A program made the translations under genes and the position numbers. This document shows positions 1 to 5,816 of a DNA stretch of 12,105 bases, piece after piece. Every line of letters begins with the position of its first letter. The first letter of the stretch is position 1. The notes beneath the pieces were generated by a model that was not told the origin of the DNA, made no database searches, and saw only the letters and a program-made list of their open reading frames with translations. This DNA is from QQUK01 sp913009765 (GTDB lineage Bacteria > Zixibacteria > MSB-5A5 > GN15 > FEB-12), in contig CALCCW010000136.1 in assembly GCA_937900185.1 (NCBI GenBank), positions 1 to 12,105 of the forward strand, in the 5' to 3' direction.

Positions 1-49
1 GGGTTTTTTTATTATTTTTTTTGTTTTTTTTTTATTCTGTTTTTTTTTT
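1..49. other. Low-complexity T-rich run, probable sequencing artefact
   Basis: This stretch is almost entirely T with a few G, A and C, and it sits immediately outside a complete Illumina adapter. On the minus strand it reads as poly-A following the adapter. That is what a base caller commonly produces when a read runs through the insert, through the adapter and off the end of the molecule. I infer that it is not genomic. It should be trimmed together with the adapter. Confidence 0.85.
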
Positions 50-107
50 AATGATACGGCGACCACCGAGATCTACACTCTTTCCCTACACGACGCTCTT
101 CCGATCT
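50..107 (+). other. Illumina P5 / TruSeq universal adapter contamination
   Basis: The 58 bases starting AATGATACGGCG and ending CTCTTCCGATCT match the Illumina P5 plus TruSeq read-1 adapter along its whole length as I know it, including the internal GATCTACAC and CTTTCCCTACACGACG blocks. Genomic sequence begins at 108. Read on the minus strand, the adapter extends the neighbouring reading frame by ten codons to a stop, giving the tail IGRASCRERV, which is a recognised contaminant signature in protein databases. The true contig end is therefore at 108. Confidence 0.98.
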
Positions 108-1677
108 CATTGTACAAAATAATTTTGTTTTGAAGGAAATCAAAAAATATAGTAAATCTTTTCAGAAGAGAAATCCCGATATTCCCATCAATCTCTTTAG
201 AACTGACTAATCCATAAGAATTTTTAGGGAGATAGACTTTTTCATCTAAAAGTAGTTGAGAGCCGATTTTAAATGAATCTATAACGCCGACAGTACCATC
301 TGTAATTCCACCAATTCCGCCTATTAATTGCGTTGATTTGTTTTTTTCATTAATTTTTTCAATTAGATTATGGGTATTGATAAAATGGGGATGCAGAATA
401 AGTCCGATAGAATTTCCTAAATCAATAATAAATTTGCCTTTTACAGAGCCAATCGAACATTCTATTGTCGGAATAAGGTTATAATATTCAAATGGTATTT
501 GATTACCGTTTGTTGGTGCTTGATAATCTTTTGGATTGTAAATTGTCAACTCTTGCGTATGAAAATTCAAAAGAATTGGAAACTGTGAAAGAAAATCGTT
601 CCCTAAAATACCGCCAAAATCTACTTTATTTATTTTTTGTTTTAATAGCAGACTCAAATCAAGTGAACCTGCTATCATATTATACAGACGTAAACTGCTC
701 ATTTGCAGTGAATCTATGCGAACCAGTTGACTGTTTATTGTACCTGCGGCACCTATTGCCGGAACAAATCCTACGGAATCAAGATTGAGGGCTGCGGCTA
801 TAGGTTGATGGATTATACTTGTTCCGGCACCGGAATCCAGTAGCATATACATTTTTTTGGATTTGTTGATTGTGACAGGTATATATATACGGTCGTTATG
901 AAATTCAAATTTAAGAGTTATTGTATTCTGTGATAAAAATTGATAGCTTGCTTTGGATTGTTTTTGAAACAGAAATAATGAATCATCAAGTGGTTTATCA
1001 AATATAAGGTTTTCGATTGTTTGAGTCAGTGTGAAATTAAATTTTTCTATCGTAGTTTTTAAGAAAAATGGGATACGGATGTTTTCAATAGTTTGATACG
1101 AACTTTCGAAAGTAGTTGTATTGGTTAAATCTTGTTTAGTCTTGAAAAGTTCTCGGTGTCCTGAAAGAATATTATAATACGCTAAGATAGTATCATCGGG
1201 GAATGGATGTAACATTATCTGATAATATTCTTTGTTGTTAATAACTGTTTTGCCGAGATACTTTTTATTGTTCAGAGAGTCATCAAATAAAAATGAAAAT
1301 GTATTGAGGTAGACAGAAGAGAGAATGTCTTTTTTACTGCTTCCCGTCAGTTTGGTTTTTTGTCCTGATATATCCTGCTGCCAAGCAGTTTCACCATCAA
1401 AACCCTGTACCATAGAAAAATTAGGAAAATTGAGGGACAAAAGGTACTTATTGGGGAATTTAAGCAGATATTCAAAAGTTCCTTTGGTTCCATTCATATT
1501 CACACTGCCGGAGATACAAACCGATTGTAATGTTTTGATTCTTTCAACTGCTTTCTTGCCGCCAACAGATTTAGTAAGTATTGAACTGATACTGACTGCT
1601 TGTATAGGTGTGGTCAAAAGAAGAAGAACGCATGTAAAAAATAGAATATGATTTTTATAAGTATGTATGCTGCTCAA
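108..1677 (-). CDS. Secreted retropepsin-like aspartyl protease, LolA-like N-terminus, 3' end missing
   Basis: This is a predicted exported protein of at least 523 genomic residues. Residues 1-27 form a signal peptide (hydrophobic run FFTCVLLLL, likely cleavage after IQA). Residues ~35-240 resemble the LolA-like fold found in front of many bacterial aspartyl-protease-family proteins (GGKKAVERIKTLQS, FDGETAWQQD). Two retropepsin-like halves follow. The first has the classical motif D281-S282-G283 in LLDSGAGTSIIH. The second has D419-L420-G421-N422 in IIDLGNSIGL and ends with GNIGISLLKRFTIFFDF. Retropepsin families usually need D-[ST]-G, so the second half is atypical. Codon 524 is chimeric and the following ten codons are Illumina adapter, so the real C-terminus is unknown. 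The start used is TTG at 1675-1677. No ATG fits the signal peptide, an in-frame stop lies shortly upstream, and the only Shine-Dalgarno-like AAGGG is rather distant. A REP-like repeat ends 15 bp upstream. Whether it is an active protease cannot be told from sequence. Confidence 0.8.
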
Positions 1678-1692
1678 GAATAATTTAGTACC

Positions 1693-1761
1693 CTTCGACT
1701 CCGCTCAGAGTGACTGAGATAGGTGTTATCTTATTGAAAGTCATGCCGAACGGAGTCGAAG
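1693..1761. repeat. REP-like imperfect inverted repeat (copy 1)
   Basis: Two 22-nt arms (1693-1714 and 1740-1761) are inverted copies matching at 18 of 22 positions by hand count. They include a perfect 11-bp outer stem, CTTCGACTCCG with CGGAGTCGAAG. The 25-nt spacer is AT-rich. The element is strictly intergenic and its GC content is higher than its surroundings. Repeats of this general CTTCGACTCCG...CATGAC type are, to my recollection, dispersed in many copies in several environmental bacterial genomes. A degraded second copy lies at 5552-5618. No ORF or transposase is associated with it. Confidence 0.8.
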
Positions 1762-1811
1762 TATGACTTATCTTAACTGATTTATCAGCTTATACTTGTT
1801 ATGTAAATAAA

Positions 1812-1840
1812 AAAACCGGTTACTTTGAAGTATCCGGTTT
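1812..1840 (-). terminator. Rho-independent terminator of the receiver gene
   Basis: A stem built from AAACCGG and TACTT pairs with AAGTA and CCGGTTT, with a TG loop and one opposed T-T mismatch. On the minus strand the stem is followed by a run of T (complement of the A-run at 1808-1815). It lies about 20 bp after the stop codon of the minus-strand receiver gene. T residues also follow the stem on the plus strand, so it could act in both directions. It separates the receiver gene from the protease gene downstream on the same strand. Confidence 0.85.
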
Positions 1841-1861
1841 TTGAAGTTTTTTAGACAAATA

Positions 1862-2230
1862 TTAGTTTTCAATATATTTGCTCAAAATGTTGTTCATCCG
1901 AGAAGTCATTTTTGAATTCGGGAGAACTTCTGTTGCTCCTGCTGTTTTGGCAGCTTTCATCTGATCTTTTAAAACATTTGGGGAATAACAGACAATTGGA
2001 ATTGCACGTGTTGCACCATAGGAGCGTAACTTATTTATTAAAGATGGTGCTTCTATCCCGTTCAAATTGAGATCGATAATAATTAGGTCCGGTTTTATTT
2101 CCTGAGCTTTCGTGAAAATATCATCAGACCGAATTGCTTTAATTCCTTCAGCATCCATACCGTCTAAGAGGGTCATAATCTTGGACGTGAAAATCATATT
2201 GTTGGCGGCAATAATTACCTTTTTATTCAT
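1862..2230 (-). CDS. Stand-alone receiver-like (CheY-fold) protein, degenerate
   Basis: This 122-residue protein has the length and alternating hydrophobic strand pattern of a single response-regulator receiver domain. KKVIIAANNMIF would be strand 1, PDLIIIDLNLNG strand 3 with the putative acceptor D53, IPIVCYS strand 4 ending at S83, and AGATEVL strand 5. The acidic pair normally found after strand 1 is replaced by N10-N11. The invariant Lys after strand 5 (usually KP) is replaced by P104-N105. No output domain is present. I infer a pseudo-receiver that may switch poorly or work as an unphosphorylated adaptor; a lineage-specific CheY-like protein is the alternative. The ATG start is preceded by AAGG at suitable spacing. 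A TATAAT box about 25 bp upstream of the start and a terminator downstream make it look monocistronic. No histidine kinase is nearby. Confidence 0.75.
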   Translation of the reverse strand: MNKKVIIAANNMIFTSKIMTLLDGMDAEGIKAIRSDDIFTKAQEIKPDLIIIDLNLNGIEAPSLINKLRSYGATRAIPIVCYSPNVLKDQMKAAKTAGATEVLPNSKMTSRMNNILSKYIEN

Positions 2231-2252
2231 AAAGCCTTATCCCATCCCTAAG

Positions 2253-2258
2253 ATTATA
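2253..2258 (-). promoter_or_regulatory. -10 box of the receiver gene
   Basis: On the minus strand this hexamer is a perfect TATAAT. It is placed so that transcription would start near 2246 and leave a leader of about 16 nt carrying the AAGG ribosome binding site. No -35 hexamer resembling TTGACA is found at 16-18 bp. That position is occupied by the palindrome at 2270-2285, as in activator-dependent promoters. This is inference from position only. Confidence 0.45.
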
Positions 2259-2269
2259 CTATTTAACTA

Positions 2270-2285
2270 GTTACATTATTGTAAC
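2270..2285. promoter_or_regulatory. 16-bp palindrome, possible operator over the -35 region
   Basis: GTTACA and TGTAAC are perfect 6-bp inverted arms around a TTAT centre. The site begins 12 bp upstream of the TATAAT box of the receiver gene and covers the place of its -35 hexamer. Such symmetry and position suit a dimeric transcription factor. No known regulator can be named from this sequence. Confidence 0.4.
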
Positions 2286-2303
2286 CTGCCAGCTTCAAGT
2301 TCT

Positions 2304-2348
2304 AATATACAACATTTTTTTACAAATTCAAAGAAGTTGTTGTATATT
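2304..2348. repeat. 11-bp perfect inverted repeat in divergent intergenic region
   Basis: AATATACAACA at 2304-2314 is repeated inverted as TGTTGTATATT at 2338-2348, with a 23-nt spacer. It lies between the divergent promoters of the receiver gene and the kdsB operon. It could be a pair of regulator half-sites or a weak AT-rich hairpin. No T-run follows it, so a terminator is unlikely. The rest of the 2231-2598 intergenic region holds only the promoters and the small open frame listed separately. Confidence 0.45.
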
Positions 2349-2418
2349 TCCTATAAAATATCTCATGTTTATGCTTAACATATTGGGGGGCTGAATGTTA
2401 CTATAATATCTTTTCTGC

Positions 2419-2447
2419 TTGACACTCTTATTTGTTCTCCGTATCAT
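2419..2447 (+). promoter_or_regulatory. Sigma70-type promoter for the kdsB-pyrG operon
   Basis: A perfect -35 box TTGACA (2419-2424) is followed after exactly 17 bp by TATCAT (2442-2447), which is five of six to the -10 consensus. Transcription would start near 2454. This gives kdsB a leader of about 145 nt, or a nearly leaderless start for the 49-codon frame whose ATG is at 2453. Another TATAAT at 2402-2407 has no matching -35 box. Confidence 0.6.
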
Positions 2448-2452
2448 TGCCT

Positions 2453-2602
2453 ATGCCGATAGGAAGTCGCAATATTGCACAAATTCAAGACAACTCGCAT
2501 CCGCAGCATTGGCTCCATTATTCAGACTCACCCACATATTATTCTCAGATTCAGATTTGTTCTACTTCTTTAGGTTATGCCGCAGAAAAGGTGAAGATAT
2601 GA
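2453..2602 (+). CDS. Possible 49-residue leader ORF overlapping the kdsB start
   Basis: From ATG at 2453 there is an open frame of 49 codons, beginning MPIGSRNIAQIQ and ending GYAAEKVKI, whose TGA (2600-2602) overlaps the kdsB ATG (2599-2601). This is the classic ATGA stop-start arrangement of translational coupling. Against it, no Shine-Dalgarno sequence precedes the ATG, the composition (rich in Ser, Gln, Tyr and His) resembles no family I recognise, and chance openness over 49 codons is not rare. The predicted transcription start at about 2454 nearly coincides with the ATG, so expression would have to be leaderless or start slightly upstream. It may equally be untranslated leader or the remnant of a gene end. 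Confidence 0.25.
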   Translation: MPIGSRNIAQIQDNSHPQHWLHYSDSPTYYSQIQICSTSLGYAAEKVKI

Positions 2603-3336
2603 AAATAACTGCAATAATTCCGGCTCGGTTAGACTCAAAGAGATTTCCGAAAAAAGTTCTCTATCCTTTTTTGGGCAAACCGCTCATAGTTCATTTGTAT
2701 CAGGAATTATCTAAATCAAAAGAAATTGACCGTTTGGTAATAGCAACATCTGACAATGAGATAATAAAAACAGTACAAAAATATTCTGCTGAAACAGTGA
2801 GAACATCTTCAAAACACAAGACCGGTTCCGACCGAGCAGCAGAAGCTGCCCAAAAAATCGGCGGTGATATTTTTTTGAATATTCAGGGAGATAATTTTGG
2901 TTTAAAAGTGCAGATGATAGATACTGTTATTAGAAAATTTAAAGCTCTCAAAAAGATACAATTTGCTACAATTGCAAATAAAATAGACAGTGATTCCGAA
3001 CTTCAAGACCCAAATAATGTGAAAATTGTTTTGGATAAAGACTCTGATGCTATCTTTTTTTCAAGGTCTGTTATACCGTATCTACAAAACTCTTTACAGA
3101 AAAAAGTTACAAGTCAGTTTACATTTTATCATCATGTTGGTATATATCTCTATAGGCGGGCAGGGCTTCTTGCGTATGCATCGTGGAAACGGTCTCCGCT
3201 TGAAAAAGCAGAATCACTTGAACAGTTAAGAATACTGGAGCATTCTGAGAAAATACGGGTTTTCAAAACAAAAATGAAACCGGTATCAATTGATACTCTT
3301 GAAGAAATGAAAAAAATAGAAAATAATTTTATATAG
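2599..3336 (+). CDS. kdsB: 3-deoxy-manno-octulosonate cytidylyltransferase (CMP-Kdo synthetase)
   Basis: The enzyme activates Kdo with CTP to give CMP-Kdo and pyrophosphate in the cytoplasm, the donor for the inner core of LPS. The 245-residue length is normal for KdsB. Visible motifs are the nucleotide-binding start IIPARLDSKRFPKK (residues 6-19), HKTGSDRAAEAA (73-84), NIQGDNF with the likely metal-binding D98, HHVGIYLYRR (178-187), SPLEKAESLEQLRILE (199-214) and VSIDT with D232, the likely second metal ligand. Most family members read QGDEP where this protein has QGDNF. ATG at 2599 was chosen because family homology begins exactly there and AAAGGTGA precedes it; the frame stays open upstream to 2419 but that part has no family character. 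Only 7 bp separate it from pyrG, whose product makes the CTP it uses. Confidence 0.92.
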   Translation: MKITAIIPARLDSKRFPKKVLYPFLGKPLIVHLYQELSKSKEIDRLVIATSDNEIIKTVQKYSAETVRTSSKHKTGSDRAAEAAQKIGGDIFLNIQGDNFGLKVQMIDTVIRKFKALKKIQFATIANKIDSDSELQDPNNVKIVLDKDSDAIFFSRSVIPYLQNSLQKKVTSQFTFYHHVGIYLYRRAGLLAYASWKRSPLEKAESLEQLRILEHSEKIRVFKTKMKPVSIDTLEEMKKIENNFI

Positions 3337-3343
3337 GTGTACA

Positions 3344-5014
3344 ATGACAAAACGAACAAAATATATCTTTGTGACCGGCGGGGTGGTTTCATCGCTCGGC
3401 AAAGGAATCTCGGCATCATCAATTGGACTATTACTCAAAAGCCGCGGATTATCTGTTGTCAATTTAAAATGTGATCCGTATATCAATGTTGACCCGGGGA
3501 CAATGAATCCATTTCAGCATGGTGAGGTCTATGTGACCGATGATGGTTCTGAAACAGATTTGGATTTAGGACATTATGAAAGATTTTTAGATGCGTCGCT
3601 TACGAAAGATCATAATTTAACAACCGGTCAAGTATATAATGTTGTGATTACCAGAGAACGTCGAGGAGATTATTTAGGTGCTACGGTGCAGGTTATTCCT
3701 CATATAACCGAAGAAATAAAAAATCGTATTAAGCGGTTTGAAAAATCGGATAATCCGCCCGATGTTACTATTGTTGAAATTGGGGGTACAGTCGGTGATA
3801 TAGAATCATTACCTTTTTTAGAAGCAATACGTCAGATTGGACTTGAAGAAGGTTTTGAAAATGTTATGTATGTTCATGTTACGTTGGTCCCGTATATTCG
3901 TACCGCAGGTGAATTAAAAACAAAACCAACCCAGCATTCTGTAAAAGAGCTAAGAGGTATTGGTATTCAGCCGGATATGCTTTTATGCCGTTCTGCTAAA
4001 TCTATTGATGATGAGATGCGTAAAAAGATTTCTCTGTTCTGTTCTGTTCCGATAAAAGCTGTAATAACCGCCGAAGATGTTTCCACTATTTACGGTGTTC
4101 CGCTTAATTTACATGCTCAGGGTGCTGATGATATTGTGTGTGATCATTTTGGATGGAAACTTCCGGCACCGGAAATTGCTGAATGGGAAAAAATGGTTGA
4201 GACTATTATCAACCCGCAAAAACATATTAAAATTGGTATCTGTGGAAAATATGTTAATCTCAAAGATGCATATAAATCTATCATAGAATCATTTGTGCAT
4301 GCCGGAGTAACATCAAATGCCGAAGTAGACCTTATTTGGGTAAGCTCTGAAGAAATAAAAAAACATGGTGCCGAGAAATTCCTGCATGATTTGGACGGAC
4401 TCTTAATTCCGGGCGGATTTGGTGAACGAGGTGTTGAAGGTAAAATTGAAGCTATTAAATATGTCAGAGAAAACAATATCCCATTTTTAGGAATTTGTTT
4501 AGGAATGCAGTGTGCCGTTATTGAATTTGCCCGAAATGTCTGCGGGCTAACCGATGCACATTCTTACGAGTTTTACCGTGATCTAAAACATCCGGTTATT
4601 CATTTGATGGCAGACCAAGAAGGTGTTACTGATTTAGGGGGAACAATGCGGCTGGGGGCATATCCGTGTGTTATTGAAAAAGGCTCAAAGTCTGAAATAG
4701 CGTATGGTAAAACAGAAGTGTCCGAACGACACAGACACCGTTATGAGCTAAACAACTCATATAGAGAAATGCTCATTGAGAATGGATTAGCGATGGCAGG
4801 TGTTTCTCCTGATAAACGATTGGTGGAGATTGTTGAAATTAAAGAGCATCCTTGGTTTGTAGGTGTACAATATCATCCTGAATTAAAATCAAGACCTACA
4901 AAACCGCATCCACTTTTCAGAGACTTTGTGAAAGCGGCTGTTACCTATCAAGAAAGCAGGAATAAGAATTCAAAGGATAATAAAGAAAATGAAGTTAATC
5001 TTTCAAAATCGTAA
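3344..5014 (+). CDS. pyrG: CTP synthase (glutamine-hydrolysing)
   Basis: PyrG converts UTP to CTP using ATP and ammonia released from glutamine, the last step of pyrimidine nucleotide synthesis. The protein has 556 residues, slightly longer than the usual ~545. The N-terminal synthetase domain starts with the P-loop-like TGGVVSSLGKGISASS and carries CDPYINVDPGTMNPFQHGEV and DLDLGHYERF. The C-terminal class I glutaminase domain has the oxyanion region IPGGFGERG, nucleophile C385 in GICLGMQ, and H511 and E513 in QYHPELKSRP completing the triad. All expected catalytic residues are present. A polar tail of about 20 residues (after FVKAAVTY) extends past the family core and its coding sequence overlaps the next gene by 26 bp. 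ATG at 3344 has AGGTG just upstream. Coupling to kdsB fits joint supply of CTP for CMP-Kdo; kdsB-pyrG adjacency is seen in other diderm bacteria. Confidence 0.98.
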   Translation: MTKRTKYIFVTGGVVSSLGKGISASSIGLLLKSRGLSVVNLKCDPYINVDPGTMNPFQHGEVYVTDDGSETDLDLGHYERFLDASLTKDHNLTTGQVYNVVITRERRGDYLGATVQVIPHITEEIKNRIKRFEKSDNPPDVTIVEIGGTVGDIESLPFLEAIRQIGLEEGFENVMYVHVTLVPYIRTAGELKTKPTQHSVKELRGIGIQPDMLLCRSAKSIDDEMRKKISLFCSVPIKAVITAEDVSTIYGVPLNLHAQGADDIVCDHFGWKLPAPEIAEWEKMVETIINPQKHIKIGICGKYVNLKDAYKSIIESFVHAGVTSNAEVDLIWVSSEEIKKHGAEKFLHDLDGLLIPGGFGERGVEGKIEAIKYVRENNIPFLGICLGMQCAVIEFARNVCGLTDAHSYEFYRDLKHPVIHLMADQEGVTDLGGTMRLGAYPCVIEKGSKSEIAYGKTEVSERHRHRYELNNSYREMLIENGLAMAGVSPDKRLVEIVEIKEHPWFVGVQYHPELKSRPTKPHPLFRDFVKAAVTYQESRNKNSKDNKENEVNLSKS

Positions 5015-5474
5015 AAGAATTATTTTTGTAATAGCTGTTCTTTTGATAAGTTTCATTCTCTGCGGTTGTCCAAATAATTCTTCAGATTTAGGTCCTGCCA
5101 ATGAAGAATTTGTCGGTACCTATACGGTTCGAGATTTAAAAAAAGTTGAGCAGTTAGCTGAATCTGATTCAATCTTTTTTTCTGTAACACGAGGGACAAC
5201 ATATTCTATTGATTTTTTAAATGCCGCAAATGCTCAAGGGGATCAAAGTTTCTGTAATCACAGTGGTACTATTTTTGACTTTGGAACAGCGAAAGCTTCA
5301 TTTGTTCCGACATCTTTAAATTATTCTAATTGTGATTCTGCTTCTATTCCTCGTGGAACATTTGTTGCTGACTTTATCAATCATGGTGATACTATCTGGA
5401 TTTATAAACAGGTTACTGATACAGCAGCACCACAGAAATATGATTCTCTCTACATGATAAAACTTATGCAATAG
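4989..5474 (+). CDS. Small predicted lipoprotein of unknown function
   Basis: This 161-residue protein starts with a basic n-region (QNRKRR-like, residues 6-10), a hydrophobic stretch (11-24) and a lipobox-like LCGC with candidate lipidation site C27. Position -2 is Cys, which is unusual, but the overall pattern is that of a lipoprotein signal followed by a polar linker (PNNSSDLGPANEE). The mature part, from FVGTYTVRDL onward, alternates short hydrophobic and polar segments, suggesting a small beta-rich domain. C89 and C115 could form a disulfide. I recognise no family. The ATG lies inside the end of pyrG (26-bp overlap, different frame) behind AAAGGA, so it is probably the third gene of the kdsB-pyrG transcript. 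A decayed duplicate lies directly downstream. Confidence 0.75.
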   Translation: MKLIFQNRKRIIFVIAVLLISFILCGCPNNSSDLGPANEEFVGTYTVRDLKKVEQLAESDSIFFSVTRGTTYSIDFLNAANAQGDQSFCNHSGTIFDFGTAKASFVPTSLNYSNCDSASIPRGTFVADFINHGDTIWIYKQVTDTAAPQKYDSLYMIKLMQ

Positions 5475-5502
5475 AATTAAGCATATCTCAATTAAATCCG
5501 TT

Positions 5503-5816
5503 CTTTCTATAAATGATCTTATTGAAAAAGTTTGCTTAACAGAAAGTAATATTTCTAGTTCGTTCAGCATGACTCGTAGCATAAAAAGATTTCTCTAACA
5601 TCATGAACGGAATTGAAGGTGCTTAATGGAGATATTGAATTTTTTCAACGACTCCAAATTCAGGAGGTTTTTTATGTTCAATTTCATTATTGCGATACTC
5701 TAAATTTACCCCAAGGATATTTTGTGGGCGATTATGTTAATTATGGTGACACGATTGTGCTGGAACAATTAAACGGAACTATCTTGAAAAGAATTAATTT
5801 AATTCAGCAAAAGTGA
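5503..5816 (+). pseudogene. Decayed tandem copy of the upstream lipoprotein gene
   Basis: Three pieces of this region look like the gene at 4989-5474 in the same order. Near 5506-5556 one frame gives INDLIEKVCLTESNI, resembling RDLKKVEQLAESDSI of the lipoprotein. Near 5640-5680 another frame gives FFNDSKFRRFF, at best weakly like the FDFGTAKASFV part. From about 5675 to the TGA at 5814-5816 a third frame gives HYCDTLNLPQGYFVGDYV followed by NYGDTI, clearly matching NCDSASIPRGTFVADFIN and HGDTI; about 30 of 45 bases agree across the best block. Between the first and second pieces sits a degraded REP-like repeat. Frameshifts, the missing signal peptide and the absence of a good start mean it is not functional. 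The open frame 5613-5816 (TTG start) should not be called a gene. Its end abuts the convergent gene with no spacer. Confidence 0.6.
5552..5618. repeat. REP-like inverted repeat (degraded copy 2)
   Basis: Bases 5552-5573 match the reverse complement of the right arm of the repeat at 1740-1761 in 17 of 22 positions by hand count, including the block GCATGAC. Bases 5599-5618 form a diverged inverted partner, CATCATGAACGGAATTGAAG, lacking two bases. Arm length, spacing and orientation match copy 1. The element interrupts the lipoprotein remnant, and its own divergence suggests that insertion and decay are old. Confidence 0.55.

Noticed and set aside
73..107. C-terminal extension IGRASCRERV of the protease-like protein
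   Set aside because: It is encoded by the Illumina adapter, not by genomic DNA.
492..788. Plus-strand open frame inside the protease gene (98 codons)
   Set aside because: It lies wholly antisense to a gene with clear domains, and shows no ribosome binding site or family resemblance.
1325..1651. Plus-strand open frame of 108 codons antisense to the protease N-terminus
   Set aside because: It is a shadow of the real minus-strand coding sequence with no protein-family features.
1777..1788. CTGAT-TT-ATCAG inverted repeat between the REP-like element and the terminator
   Set aside because: A 5-bp stem with a 2-nt centre is common in AT-rich DNA, and no promoter relationship could be shown.
2469..2478. 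10-bp palindrome GCAATATTGC in the kdsB leader
   Set aside because: It is too short to distinguish from chance and sits inside the possible small ORF.
2419..2598. N-terminal extension of KdsB by 60 residues from a TTG at 2419
   Set aside because: The TTG is the first three bases of the -35 box TTGACA, the extra residues have no family character, and the ATG at 2599 has a good ribosome binding site and matches the conserved KdsB start.
4144..4476. Minus-strand open frame of 110 codons inside pyrG
   Set aside because: It is antisense to highly conserved CTP synthase sequence and has no independent support.
5613..5816. A separate 67-residue gene
   Set aside because: Its second half is the frameshifted end of a lipoprotein copy and its first half overlaps the repeat; there is no credible start.
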